Positions 43,752 to 52,478 of a DNA stretch of 64,000 nt are shown piece after piece; position 1 is the first letter of the stretch, and every line of letters begins with the position of its first letter. Position numbers and translations under genes: made by a program. The notes below the pieces were generated by a model, which did no database searches, was not told where the DNA came from, and saw nothing but the letters and a program-made list of their open reading frames with translations. Origin of the DNA: Pseudotabrizicola sp. (GTDB lineage Bacteria > Pseudomonadota > Alphaproteobacteria > Rhodobacterales > Rhodobacteraceae); contig NZ_JAUXOV010000052.1 of assembly GCF_030684215.1 (NCBI RefSeq), positions 124,001 through 188,000 of the forward strand. The letters are read 5' to 3'.

Positions 43752-45333
43752 GCGCATCTTAACGGTGGTCTTGGCCGGATTTGTGCTGGTCGCTCTTGGT
43801 GCGGCAGGACCAGCCGCCGCGCGCGATTGGGCCATCGTTGTCGGGATTGACGATTACATTCATTTTGAACCTTTCGACCCGGATCGGCCCGGTGGTGGCC
43901 ATTTCGACCTGCAAGGGGCCAGCAATGATGCAAAGGTTATTGCCGCTGCATTGCGTAAGGTGGGGGTAGACCTGCCCGATAGTCGCTTGTTGTTGGACCG
44001 TGCTGCAACGGTGTCCGCGTTTGAAACAGCCTGGCGCGATGTGACGGCGCAGGCAGCACCTGGGGACCGGTTGTTTGTCACCTTTGCCGGTCACGGCGGG
44101 CAGGAACGCGAAGTGTCGGAACCGTTTGATGAAAAGGACGGTCTGGACGAGACGCTGATGTTCGCCGATTTCGATCCGGTGAACCCGCGCATTGGCCGCC
44201 TGACCGATGACCAGCTTTATACGATGCTGCAATCTGTCCCTCATCTTCAGGTGGTCTGGGTGATGGACAGCTGTCATTCCGGCGGGCTGGAGCGCAACGT
44301 CAATGCGCGTGCAGGCGGGCTTACACGGTCTGGTGGCATCTGGGACATTCCGATTGAACCCCTGCCAAACGAGTTGTCCGGTGGGCAGGGCGAGAACGGA
44401 GCGCCGGATTTGCCACATGTGACGCAAATCCTTGCCACCGCGACTGATGACCGTCTGGTGCAGGAAACCGCCTTTGACGGCGTGCCCCATGGCGCGCTGT
44501 CATGGTTTTTTGCCAAGGCGATTGAGGGCGAGGCTGATATGAACGGCGACGGTGTGATCACTCGGCTTGAAATGGCGGCCTATGTCGGCGACCGGGTTTT
44601 CACGCACATGGATCAGAACCAACAGCCCCGGTTTTTGCCGCGTGGCGACCCATCGGTAATGCTGAGCCTGCAGGGCGAAGTGCCGCCACCGCCCGCGCCA
44701 GTGCCGCCGGGCCTGCCGGTCCGGGTGGTGGGCGCGCCGCCTCCGGGACTGGAGGGTGGGGCGTGCCCCGGCTGCCGTCTGGTCGATGTTGGGCATGCCG
44801 TGATGTTTGAACATGTGGCGGGAGGCTGGGCCGTCTATAACGGGCAAGGCGATCAGGTGACGGTAATAACCGGCGATGCCCGTCCGCAGATTGAGCGTGC
44901 CCGATTTTTGCTGGACCTGAACGACGCAAAACAGCCAACTTTGCCGCCCGTGACCTTGCGCCCGCACCAGTCGGCGGCGCGACAGCCACTTGGGGCAACG
45001 GTTGGTTTTGACTTTCCGCCGCCCGCGCCGGATCTGAGCTTTCTGACGCTGTTCAATGTCGCATCGGATGGAACCGTGCAATACGGTCTGTATCCGCCGG
45101 GCTTTCGCGAAGATGCGCCCGCTGACAGTGGCCTGAGCCTGCGCTTTTCGGTGTCCCCTCCCACGGGCGAAGATCAGCTTGTCGTGATCTGGTGCCGCCG
45201 CCCGCCGCTAAACCTGCACGCGCTGTTACGGGCCGTGAATGGCCTGTCAGTGCCTCCAATGGCCGAGTTGCAGGCGGCAAGTGCTGATACTGCCTGTCAA
45301 TTTGGCCGCATCGGCCTGTTTACCGAAGGTTAG
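43741..45333 (+). CDS. Exported caspase-like peptidase (C14) with EF-hand loop and DUF4384-like C-terminus
   Basis: This 530-aa protein starts at a TTG with GGTGGAG at 7 bases. A signal peptide ends at P-A-A-A-R-D. The caspase domain has His118 in F-A-G-H-G-G-Q and Cys178 in M-D-S-C-H-S-G-G. A 12-residue EF-hand loop, residues 266-277 (D-M-N-G-D-G-V-I-T-R-L-E), suggests calcium binding. After a proline-rich linker, the C-terminal ~200 residues (F-L-T-L-F-N-V-A-S-D-G-T-V ... L-V-V-I-W-C) resemble DUF4384, as does the end of the nearby tetraheme cytochrome. The gene overlaps the OmpA gene, so the two are translated together. Targets are unknown. Confidence 0.9.
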   Translation: MVIKRILTVVLAGFVLVALGAAGPAAARDWAIVVGIDDYIHFEPFDPDRPGGGHFDLQGASNDAKVIAAALRKVGVDLPDSRLLLDRAATVSAFETAWRDVTAQAAPGDRLFVTFAGHGGQEREVSEPFDEKDGLDETLMFADFDPVNPRIGRLTDDQLYTMLQSVPHLQVVWVMDSCHSGGLERNVNARAGGLTRSGGIWDIPIEPLPNELSGGQGENGAPDLPHVTQILATATDDRLVQETAFDGVPHGALSWFFAKAIEGEADMNGDGVITRLEMAAYVGDRVFTHMDQNQQPRFLPRGDPSVMLSLQGEVPPPPAPVPPGLPVRVVGAPPPGLEGGACPGCRLVDVGHAVMFEHVAGGWAVYNGQGDQVTVITGDARPQIERARFLLDLNDAKQPTLPPVTLRPHQSAARQPLGATVGFDFPPPAPDLSFLTLFNVASDGTVQYGLYPPGFREDAPADSGLSLRFSVSPPTGEDQLVVIWCRRPPLNLHALLRAVNGLSVPPMAELQAASADTACQFGRIGLFTEG

Positions 45334-45433
45334 GCTATCGCTTTGCTTTTGCAGCCTGCCAGAAACCTTGCGCGGCATCCCTCTGACGGGCAGGATAAAC
45401 ACAAACCGACAACATGATCGGGGAGAGTCCGTA

Positions 45434-47266
45434 TTGCGCCTTATCTTTTGGATAAAACAGCTTTGCTTGGCATTTGCCTTCAGCATGTTTTGCCTAAGCC
45501 CGGCCCTGGCCGAAAAGCGCATGGCATTGGTCATCGGGAATTCTGCCTACAGCAACGCAACCACGCTGGCCAACCCGCGCAATGATGCCCGCGCTTTGGC
45601 GGACAAGCTGACCTCGATGCAGTTCACCGTGATGTTGCACGAGGATCTGGATGGCCAATCGTTCCGCATCGCGTTGGGAGAGTTCTCCGAAGAGGCGCTG
45701 AATGCCGATATTGCCATGGTTTTTTACGCCGGGCACGGGATCGAGATGGCAGGCCAGAACTACCTGATTCCAATCGATGCCAGAATGCGGTCGGAAGCTA
45801 CGGCGCAGTTTGAAACCATCCCGTTGGAACAGGTGTTGGACTCGGTACGTGGCGCGAAAAAGCTGGGCATGGTGCTGTTGGACGCCTGCCGCGACAATCC
45901 ATTTGCCAACTCGATGCAGCGCAAGGATGGCACACGGGCGGTGAAGCGCGGGCTAAGCCCGGTTCCGGTGGATGGTGAACGTGGGCTGCTGATCTCTTTC
46001 GCGGCCGAGGCGGGCAGCACGGCCGATGATGGCGACACCAAGCACAGCCCCTATACCGAAGCGCTTTTGGAAACCATCGACCAGCCGGGGATGGAGATCA
46101 ACCGCCTGTTCCGGGCGGTCCGTGCCAAGGTGCGTGAGAAATCGGGCGGGCGGCAGGTGCCGATTGAATACGCACAATTGCCGGATCAGGATATTTATCT
46201 GGTCGCGGCTTCTGCGCCGCCGCCCAGCCCGGCCCCTGTAGCGCAACCCGCACCGCCGATCATTGAGGATCCGCTGTTGCTTTATATTCAGGCTTCGGCC
46301 CGGCGTGATCTGGCGGCTCTGGAAGATTTCCTGCGCCGTTATCCTGACCACATCCGCGCCGCCGATGCGCGCCGCCTGATCGAAGACTTGAAAGAAGGCC
46401 AAGCCTGGGCCGCCACTCAGGCAGCCGACAGTGCCGACGGGTATGACGCGTTTCTTGCCGCCTATCCCAACAGCGCCAACGCATCGCGGGCCAATGACAG
46501 GCTGGCCGCCCTGCGCCCACCGCCTGTGCCAGAGTATACCGGAAGCTGCACGCCGCTGAACGGCTCGATGTCGGTAACGGGCGTGCCACCTGATGACACC
46601 TTGTTTTTGCGTCAGGGTGGAGGCACCGGTTTTCGTGCAGTGGGTGAGTTGGCCTTCAATGCGACTGGCCTGCATCAGGTGGGCTGCGCGAACAATTGGT
46701 GCGAAGTGGTCTATGGCTGTATGCGCGGCTATGCGGCGCAGAAATATCTGCGCACCGGCGCGGGCAGCCCGCCCTTTTCGACGCAACAGGGCAAATACAG
46801 CGCTACAGGCTTTGCCGCAGGCACGCGCATTCCTGTTCTCTCTGGCCCCAGCGCGCAATATGCGGCGGTGTCGGAACTGCCCGCAGAAGCGACAGATATT
46901 TGGGTCAGCGATTGTGACAGCAAGCCCGGCGACCCTTACGCATGGTGCAACGTAAGTTGGCGCAATGTGGCCGGTTGGGTCTATGGTGGCTATCTGGTGG
47001 ATGGCCTGGGCCGCCAGCCTTTCGCCGCATCACAACCTGCCCCTGTGCCACAACCGGTTCCCGCCCCTGTCACCGGCAACAGCTGCTTCGATCTGTGGTA
47101 TGCGCGCAATGCGATTTTTGCAGAACGTGGCTACTGCTTCACCTCGGCCGAGGGCAAGAAGTGGTTTGACAACTCGCAATGTCACACGTCGGCACCGCAG
47201 CTATCCTCTGCCGAAACGGCCGAAGTCAACGCGATCAAGGCGCGGGAAAAGGCGCAGGGGTGCTAA
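45434..47266 (+). CDS. Exported caspase-like peptidase (C14) with SH3 regions and YARHG domain
   Basis: The start of this 610-aa protein is a TTG with GGGGAG 9 bases upstream; the frame extends further back but overlaps the preceding gene and encodes no signal. A signal peptide ends at S-P-A-L-A. The caspase domain has His101 in Y-A-G-H-G and Cys152 in L-D-A-C-R-D-N-P-F. A helical linker follows, then two SH3-like regions (F-L-R-Q-G-G-G-T-G; V-L-S-G-P-S) and a C-terminal YARHG domain (L-W-Y-A-R-N-A-I-F-A-E-R-G-Y). SH3 and YARHG domains are found in envelope proteins and probably bind peptidoglycan or its peptides. It overlaps the M15 peptidase gene by 7 bases. Confidence 0.9.
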   Translation: MRLIFWIKQLCLAFAFSMFCLSPALAEKRMALVIGNSAYSNATTLANPRNDARALADKLTSMQFTVMLHEDLDGQSFRIALGEFSEEALNADIAMVFYAGHGIEMAGQNYLIPIDARMRSEATAQFETIPLEQVLDSVRGAKKLGMVLLDACRDNPFANSMQRKDGTRAVKRGLSPVPVDGERGLLISFAAEAGSTADDGDTKHSPYTEALLETIDQPGMEINRLFRAVRAKVREKSGGRQVPIEYAQLPDQDIYLVAASAPPPSPAPVAQPAPPIIEDPLLLYIQASARRDLAALEDFLRRYPDHIRAADARRLIEDLKEGQAWAATQAADSADGYDAFLAAYPNSANASRANDRLAALRPPPVPEYTGSCTPLNGSMSVTGVPPDDTLFLRQGGGTGFRAVGELAFNATGLHQVGCANNWCEVVYGCMRGYAAQKYLRTGAGSPPFSTQQGKYSATGFAAGTRIPVLSGPSAQYAAVSELPAEATDIWVSDCDSKPGDPYAWCNVSWRNVAGWVYGGYLVDGLGRQPFAASQPAPVPQPVPAPVTGNSCFDLWYARNAIFAERGYCFTSAEGKKWFDNSQCHTSAPQLSSAETAEVNAIKAREKAQGC

Positions 47267-48090
47267 GACGTCTGCGCCATGCACTGTTTTTGGCCAGCAT
47301 GATAACAACGCCGGTCTGGGCTGCGGATTGCACGCCGGTTGATTTCCTGACCCTGCCTTTACCGTCGGGCGATGATCCGGTGGTCACAGCGTTGCGAGTG
47401 GCCTATCCGGGGCTTACGGTTGATGCGCAAGGCGTGACGTTGGCCGATGGCAGCCTGATCGCCTTGGGCGAAGACCGGAGCCGCGATCCGGCGGCGCGCT
47501 TGGCGAATCCGACTTTGCGTGAACAGTTCCACGATATTTATCCACTTCGTTTTGACCTGAACGCGCGCATGGACGCGTGGCACGATCCCGGCCGCGCACG
47601 GGTGGAACCGCTGTTTGCTGCGCTTTATGGCGGCACGGAGCAGGCGGTGCGTGCAAGCCTGAGAAAAGTGGCGATTAGCGGCAAGGCCAGTGCAAGTTTT
47701 CTGATCTCGGAACGTCACGGCGCCGCCTGCCAGATGCGCGCGGCGCTGGCTGGCGTTCAGGCGCTGACAATCGACTGGGCCCCCGCGTTCCGCAATGTGG
47801 CGGGCAGCTTTAACTGGCGTCAGATTGCAGGCACCAGCCGAATGTCAACGCACAGCTATGGCATTGCCTTTGATCTGAACGCCGATCTGGGTGGCTATTG
47901 GCGTTGGTCTAAACGACCCGAGGGCAATGCAGGCCCCTATCTGAACCGTATTCCGCAGGATGTGGTGCAGGTGTTTGAACGCCACGGGTTCATTTGGGGC
48001 GGGAAATGGCATCACTTCGATGGCATGCACTTTGAGTATCGGCCCGAGGTCATTCTGTATGCAAGACTGATGGGGCAGGCTGCCCCTTAG
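47260..48090 (+). CDS. M15-family D-Ala-D-Ala carboxypeptidase-like peptidase (exported)
   Basis: This 276-aa protein starts at a GTG that overlaps the stop of the caspase-YARHG gene. A signal peptide ends near V-W-A-A-D. The M15 zinc motif is seen as S-T-H198-S-Y-G-I-A-F-D205 (H-x6-D) and F-D-G-M-H257-F-E. These enzymes cut peptidoglycan peptides in the periplasm. Co-translation with a caspase-like protein that carries wall-binding domains suggests joint action on the cell wall. The first ~90 mature residues are unassigned. Confidence 0.85.
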   Translation: MLRRLRHALFLASMITTPVWAADCTPVDFLTLPLPSGDDPVVTALRVAYPGLTVDAQGVTLADGSLIALGEDRSRDPAARLANPTLREQFHDIYPLRFDLNARMDAWHDPGRARVEPLFAALYGGTEQAVRASLRKVAISGKASASFLISERHGAACQMRAALAGVQALTIDWAPAFRNVAGSFNWRQIAGTSRMSTHSYGIAFDLNADLGGYWRWSKRPEGNAGPYLNRIPQDVVQVFERHGFIWGGKWHHFDGMHFEYRPEVILYARLMGQAAP

Positions 48091-48139
48091 GTCACTGAGT
48101 TGCAGCCCTAAGAAGACTCGGGCATCGGAGCTGAATAGA

Positions 48140-48159
48140 ATATCCGTTATCACGGATAT
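48140..48159. promoter_or_regulatory. Inverted repeat upstream of kbl-tdh, with nearby TTGACA
   Basis: ATATCCG (48140-48146) and CGGATAT (48153-48159) are perfect complements around 6 bases. A TTGACA box at 48172-48177 and the weak CAACAT at 48195-48200 (17-base spacer) could form the kbl promoter. The dyad lies just upstream of the -35 box, where an activator or repressor could bind. Confidence 0.4.
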
Positions 48160-48224
48160 GTATCTTTAATATTGACACACTGGATTTCATGTCCCAACAT
48201 CACCCAGAACAGATGGAGTGAATG

Positions 48225-49412
48225 ATGCCGCGTTCTGCTTTTCTCCAGCACATTTCCCATACCTTGACCGAGATAGAGACAGCAGGTCTCTACAAGCGGG
48301 AACGGCAGATCAGCTCGCCGCAATCGGCGCATGTGACGGTTGACGGCCGGTCGCTGCTAAATCTGTGTGCCAACAATTACCTTGGGTTGGCCAATGATCC
48401 TGCCCTGCTCGCAGCGGCGCATCGAGCTTTGGATGAACAGGGTTATGGCATGGCCTCGGTCCGGTTCATTTGTGGCACCCAAGACCTGCATCGCCAACTT
48501 GAAGCACGGATTGCCGCCTTTCTGGGGATGGAAGATTCCATCCTGTTCGCCGCCTGTTTTGATGCAAATGGCGGGTTGTTCGAGCCGCTTTTGGGGCCCG
48601 AGGATGCGGTGATTTCGGATGGGCTGAACCATGCCTCTATCATCGACGGCATCCGGTTGTGCAAAGCGCGGCGGTATCGCTATGCCAATTCCGACATGGC
48701 CGATCTGGAGGCGCAGTTGCAGACTGCGCGGGCGGACGGAGCGCGCCATATCCTGATCGCGACCGATGGCGTGTTCTCAATGGATGGCTACCTTGCCAAA
48801 CTGCCGCAGATCACCGCGCTGGCTGAACGCTATGGCGCGCTGACAATGGTGGATGATTGCCACGCTACCGGTTTCATGGGGCCGCAGGGACGCGGTACGC
48901 CCGCCCATGCCGGGGTGAAGGTGGATATTCTGACCGGCACCTTGGGCAAGGCGCTGGGTGGGGCATTGGGTGGCTACATCGCCGGGCCGCTGCCCGTGGT
49001 TGATCTGCTGCGTCAGCGGGCACGGCCCTATCTGTTTTCCAATGCGCTGCCGCCTGCTATCGTTGCCGCCGGTCTGGCCGCGCTTGATCTGGTTGAAGCG
49101 GCTGACGATCTGCGCGCCCAACTCTTTGACAACGCCTCCTATTGGCGGGCCGGACTGGCTGATGCGGGCTTTACCCTTTTGCCGGGGGAGCATCCTATCA
49201 TCCCGGTGATGACCCACGAGGCCCCGCTGGCGCAGGCCTTGGCGCGCGACCTGTTCGACCGGGGCGTTTATGTTTCGGGCTTTTTCTTTCCGGTGGTGCC
49301 AAAGGGGCAGGCCCGCATCCGCACCCAGATGAACGCGCGGCTGACCCGCAGTGATCTGGATTTCGCGCTGGACCAGTTTCGTGCGGCGGGCAAAGCGGTG
49401 GGGGTGATCTGA
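48225..49412 (+). CDS. kbl: 2-amino-3-ketobutyrate CoA ligase (glycine C-acetyltransferase)
   Basis: This ~395-aa PLP enzyme splits 2-amino-3-oxobutanoate with CoA into glycine and acetyl-CoA. Typical motifs are [10 protein letters not shown] near the N-terminus, D-D-C-H-A-T-G-F, and T-L-G-K-A-L-G-G with the PLP-binding lysine. Two adjacent ATGs (48222 and 48225) exist; GGAG spacing favours the second. The gene for the preceding pathway step, tdh, follows 1 base after the stop. Together they convert threonine to glycine and acetyl-CoA. Confidence 0.96.
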   Translation: MPRSAFLQHISHTLTEIETAGLYKRERQISSPQSAHVTVDGRSLLNLCANNYLGLANDPALLAAAHRALDEQGYGMASVRFICGTQDLHRQLEARIAAFLGMEDSILFAACFDANGGLFEPLLGPEDAVISDGLNHASIIDGIRLCKARRYRYANSDMADLEAQLQTARADGARHILIATDGVFSMDGYLAKLPQITALAERYGALTMVDDCHATGFMGPQGRGTPAHAGVKVDILTGTLGKALGGALGGYIAGPLPVVDLLRQRARPYLFSNALPPAIVAAGLAALDLVEAADDLRAQLFDNASYWRAGLADAGFTLLPGEHPIIPVMTHEAPLAQALARDLFDRGVYVSGFFFPVVPKGQARIRTQMNARLTRSDLDFALDQFRAAGKAVGVI

Positions 49413-49413
49413 C

Positions 49414-50451
49414 ATGCAAAACCAGATGAAGACTCTTGCCAAGATCAAGCCCGAGGTCGGCCTCTGGCTCGACCCTCGCCCCGTGCCGGACATTGGCCCA
49501 GATGATGTGCTGATCCGCATCCGCAAAACCGGCATTTGCGGCACCGATATCCATATCTGGAACTGGGATGACTGGGCCGCACGCACTGTGCCGCTGGGAC
49601 TTGTCACCGGGCACGAATTCGCGGGCGAGATTGCAGAGCTGGGCCGCAATGTCACCGGTCTTGCCATCGGGCAGCGCTGTTCGGGTGAGGGGCATCTGAT
49701 TTCCAACCAGTCGCGCCAATCTCGTGCGGGAAAGTTCCATCTTGATCCGGCCACGCGCGGCATTGGGGTGAATGAACAAGGTGCGTTTGCGCAATACCTG
49801 TGCCTGCCCGCGTTCAACGTTGTGCCGCTGCCGGATGAGATTGATGACGAGATCGGCGCCATCCTCGATCCGCTTGGCAATGCGGTGCATACCGCGTTGT
49901 CCTTTGATCTGGTGGGTGAGGATGTGCTGATCACGGGTGCAGGCCCTATCGGCATCATGGCGGCGGCGGTCGCGCGACATGTCGGCGCGCGGCATGTGGT
50001 GATCACGGATGTCAATCAGGACCGGCTGGATCTGGCGGCGTTGGTCGCTGATGTGGTGCCGGTCAACGTGGCGCATCAGGATCTGCGCGAGGTTGTGGCG
50101 CGGCTGAAGATGAAGCAGGGCTTCGATGTCGGGATGGAGATGTCGGGCAATCAGGCGGCACTCGATCAGATGATCGAAAATCTTGTGATGGGCGGACGCA
50201 TTGCGATGCTGGGCATCCCGCCCGGCAAGTCCCCGGTGGACTGGAGCCGGATCGTGTTCAAGGCAATCACCCTCAAAGGCGTTTACGGGCGCGAGATTTT
50301 CGAGACCTGGTATAAAATGATCGCCATGCTGGAAAACGGTCTGGATATACGTCGGGTCATCACCCACCGTTTTCCCATCGATCAATTCCGCGACGGGTTT
50401 GAGGTGATGCGGGCAGGCTCCAGCGGCAAGGTGGTGCTAGACTGGGACTGA
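49414..50451 (+). CDS. tdh: L-threonine 3-dehydrogenase
   Basis: This 345-aa zinc-dependent medium-chain dehydrogenase oxidises L-threonine to 2-amino-3-oxobutanoate with NAD+. The threonine dehydrogenase N-terminus (M-K-T-L-A-K-I-K-P-E) is recognisable. The catalytic zinc site is C-G-T-D-I-H and G-H-E-F, and the nucleotide loop G-A-G-P-I-G-I-M follows. The start at 49414 has GGGGGTG upstream; Met5 (49426) is the position of many homologues' starts. It forms an operon with kbl and ends 4 bases from the convergent Lrp-type gene. Confidence 0.96.
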   Translation: MQNQMKTLAKIKPEVGLWLDPRPVPDIGPDDVLIRIRKTGICGTDIHIWNWDDWAARTVPLGLVTGHEFAGEIAELGRNVTGLAIGQRCSGEGHLISNQSRQSRAGKFHLDPATRGIGVNEQGAFAQYLCLPAFNVVPLPDEIDDEIGAILDPLGNAVHTALSFDLVGEDVLITGAGPIGIMAAAVARHVGARHVVITDVNQDRLDLAALVADVVPVNVAHQDLREVVARLKMKQGFDVGMEMSGNQAALDQMIENLVMGGRIAMLGIPPGKSPVDWSRIVFKAITLKGVYGREIFETWYKMIAMLENGLDIRRVITHRFPIDQFRDGFEVMRAGSSGKVVLDWD

Positions 50452-50455
50452 CAGG

Positions 50456-50926
50456 TCACAAAAGGCGGTTCAGATCGGCGGGGCGGTTTTCCAATATCCG
50501 CTCCATCGAGAACAGGCCCGTTACCTTGTCAAATTCAAACCCGTCGATCAGGCGCTGATAAAAGCGGTCATAGCCCGCCATGCCCTGTGTCACGATCTTC
50601 ACCAGATAGTCCCATTCGCCGCCGATGCGATTGAAGTCGATCACCTCGGGCAGGCTTTGGACATGACGCGAAAAACGGTCCACCCAGTCGCGTGAATGGT
50701 GCCGACTGCGGATCATCACAAACACTGTCAGATCAAGCCCAAGCGCCGCCAGATCAACCCGCGCCTGCGACCCAACCAGAATGCCCGCCGTCTGCAACGC
50801 CTGTATGCGCCGCCAGCACGCGTTCTGCGACAGGCCGATACGCTCTGCTATCTCACGCTGCGACAGCGTTGAATCGCGCTGCAGTGCGGTCAGGATGCGT
50901 AGATCAGTTGTATCAAAATTTATCAT
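50456..50926 (-). CDS. Lrp/AsnC-family transcriptional regulator
   Basis: This protein of about 156 aa has an N-terminal helix-turn-helix (L-S-Q-R-E-I-A-E-R-I-G-L-S) and a C-terminal RAM effector-binding domain. Family members usually begin four residues before the first Asp, as here from M-I-N-F-D. This start (50926) is favoured because a 16-bp palindrome covers the other in-frame ATG at 50938. It is convergent with tdh and divergent from the class V aminotransferase. Such proteins respond to amino acids and often control the neighbouring gene, so the aminotransferase at 51030 is the likely target, though kbl-tdh is also possible. Confidence 0.92.
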   Translation of the reverse strand: MINFDTTDLRILTALQRDSTLSQREIAERIGLSQNACWRRIQALQTAGILVGSQARVDLAALGLDLTVFVMIRSRHHSRDWVDRFSRHVQSLPEVIDFNRIGGEWDYLVKIVTQGMAGYDRFYQRLIDGFEFDKVTGLFSMERILENRPADLNRLL

Positions 50927-50930
50927 AATA

Positions 50931-50946
50931 TCGATCATATGATCGA
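50931..50946. promoter_or_regulatory. Perfect 16-bp palindrome at the Lrp-type gene start
   Basis: TCGATCATATGATCGA is completely self-complementary. It lies 5 bases upstream of the preferred Lrp start, in the region shared with the divergent aminotransferase. Its position and size fit an autoregulatory binding site. Confidence 0.5.
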
Positions 50947-51029
50947 ATAAGGATGATTTCCACTCAAAATAAACCGCCTTTGATTGCGGTATACCGTTCT
51001 ATTCTGCGTCCAATAGCAGGAGATGCACC

Positions 51030-52475
51030 GTGACCCATCAGGCAAGTCTTTTTTCGCCCTTTCTGGATCAGATCGCAGGGCCAGACCCGACGTCTGCCCT
51101 GCGGTCCGGGCTGATCGGTGAGGGCGTGATGATAGACGGACCCTTTGGCTCCAACCCGCTGATCTATGCCGATTACACCGCCTCGGGCCGCGCGCTGCGG
51201 CAGGTTGAGGCGTTCGTGATGGACCATGTGCTGCCCTATTACGCCAACAGCCACACCGAGGCGTCGTTTTGCGGTGCAAGGATGGCGCAGATGCGCCATG
51301 CCGCGCGGGCGATCATCGCGCGATCCTGCGGGGCAGGGCCCGAGCATGCGGTGGTGTTCTGCGGGTCGGGGGCGACGGCGGGGATCAACCGCCTGGTTGC
51401 GCTCTTGGGCGCCGGGTCGGGCGCGAGGGTGATCCTTGGCCCCTATGAGCATCACTCCAACCTGCTGCCATGGCGCGAAAGTGGGGCCGAGGTGATCGTT
51501 TTGGGCGAAGATCCTGCGGGCGGGCCGGACCGCGCCGAACTGGCCGAAGCTTTGGCCACGGCGCCAAAGGGCGCACGGGTGATCTGCGCTTTTTCTGCAG
51601 CATCCAACATCACGGGTGAAATTGCCGATGTTGCGGCGCTGACCCGGCAGGTGCGCGCTGCGCGGGCGCGAATTGTGTGGGATTACGCAGGCGGCGGCCC
51701 CTACCTGCCGATTGCCATGTCGCCCGAACCGGGTACGGAAATTGACGCGGTGGTGATCTCGCCGCACAAGTTTGTCGGCGGGCCGGGGGCGTCTGGTGTG
51801 ATGATCCTGCGACGCGACGCGGTGGTGACAGACCGCCCAAGCTGGCCCGGCGGCGGCACGGTGAGCTTTGTCTCACCTGATAGCCATGATTACAGTCCCC
51901 GTCTTGAAGCGCGAGAGGAGGCAGGCACCCCGAATGTTGTCGGCGATCTGCGTGCTGCGCTGGCGTTTCTGGTCAAGGACACAATGGCCGGGGCGGGTAT
52001 GGCGCAGCGCAATGTGGTGCTTGCGGAGCGGGCGCAACAGGTCTGGTCCGCAGTGCCGCGGATCACTCTTTTAGGGCCAGCGGGCCGCAATCGTTTGCCA
52101 ATCTTTGCCTTCCGGCTGCGCGATGGGCAGGGCGGCTTTGTGCACCACCAGCTTGTCACCCGGCTGCTGTCGGACCGTTATGGCATTCAGGCGCGCGGCG
52201 GGTGCGCCTGCGCCGGGCCGTATGTCCACAAGCTGCTTGGCATTGATGCGGCGGCCTCGCATCAGCTGCGGCAGGCAATCCTGTCAGGTCAAGAAATGGA
52301 AAAGCCGGGGTTCGTGCGGCTGAACCTGTCGCCCCTGATGGTCGATGACAAAGTGCAGACCATTCTGAACAGCGTGACCGCTTTGGCAGGTGACGCTCCG
52401 GCGCTTGCCCGGCACTATGCCTGCGACCCGGAGACCGCGATTTTCACCGCCATGCCAAGCAAGGCAGTGGCTTGA
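51030..52475 (+). CDS. Class V aminotransferase (cysteine-desulfurase-like fold)
   Basis: This 481-aa PLP enzyme starts at GTG with AGGAG 7 bases upstream. Class V features are I-Y-A-D-Y-T-A-S-G near residue 50, Y-A-N-S-H-T-E-A, P-Y-E-H-H-S-N-L-L-P-W, the D-Y-A-G-G-G stretch and the PLP lysine in S-P-H-K-F-V-G-G. A late G-G-C-A-C-A-G-P motif recalls the cysteine loop of desulfurases. The true substrate is not clear, as members include desulfurases, kynureninases and isopenicillin-N epimerases. It lies between an Lrp-type and an XRE-cupin regulator. Confidence 0.85.
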   Translation: MTHQASLFSPFLDQIAGPDPTSALRSGLIGEGVMIDGPFGSNPLIYADYTASGRALRQVEAFVMDHVLPYYANSHTEASFCGARMAQMRHAARAIIARSCGAGPEHAVVFCGSGATAGINRLVALLGAGSGARVILGPYEHHSNLLPWRESGAEVIVLGEDPAGGPDRAELAEALATAPKGARVICAFSAASNITGEIADVAALTRQVRAARARIVWDYAGGGPYLPIAMSPEPGTEIDAVVISPHKFVGGPGASGVMILRRDAVVTDRPSWPGGGTVSFVSPDSHDYSPRLEAREEAGTPNVVGDLRAALAFLVKDTMAGAGMAQRNVVLAERAQQVWSAVPRITLLGPAGRNRLPIFAFRLRDGQGGFVHHQLVTRLLSDRYGIQARGGCACAGPYVHKLLGIDAAASHQLRQAILSGQEMEKPGFVRLNLSPLMVDDKVQTILNSVTALAGDAPALARHYACDPETAIFTAMPSKAVA

Positions 52476-52478
52476 GCC

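Noticed and set aside
48072..48086. GGGGCAG-G-CTGCCCC as a terminator of the M15 gene
   Set aside because: The arms are separated by one base, which cannot form a normal loop, no T-run follows and it lies within the coding end.
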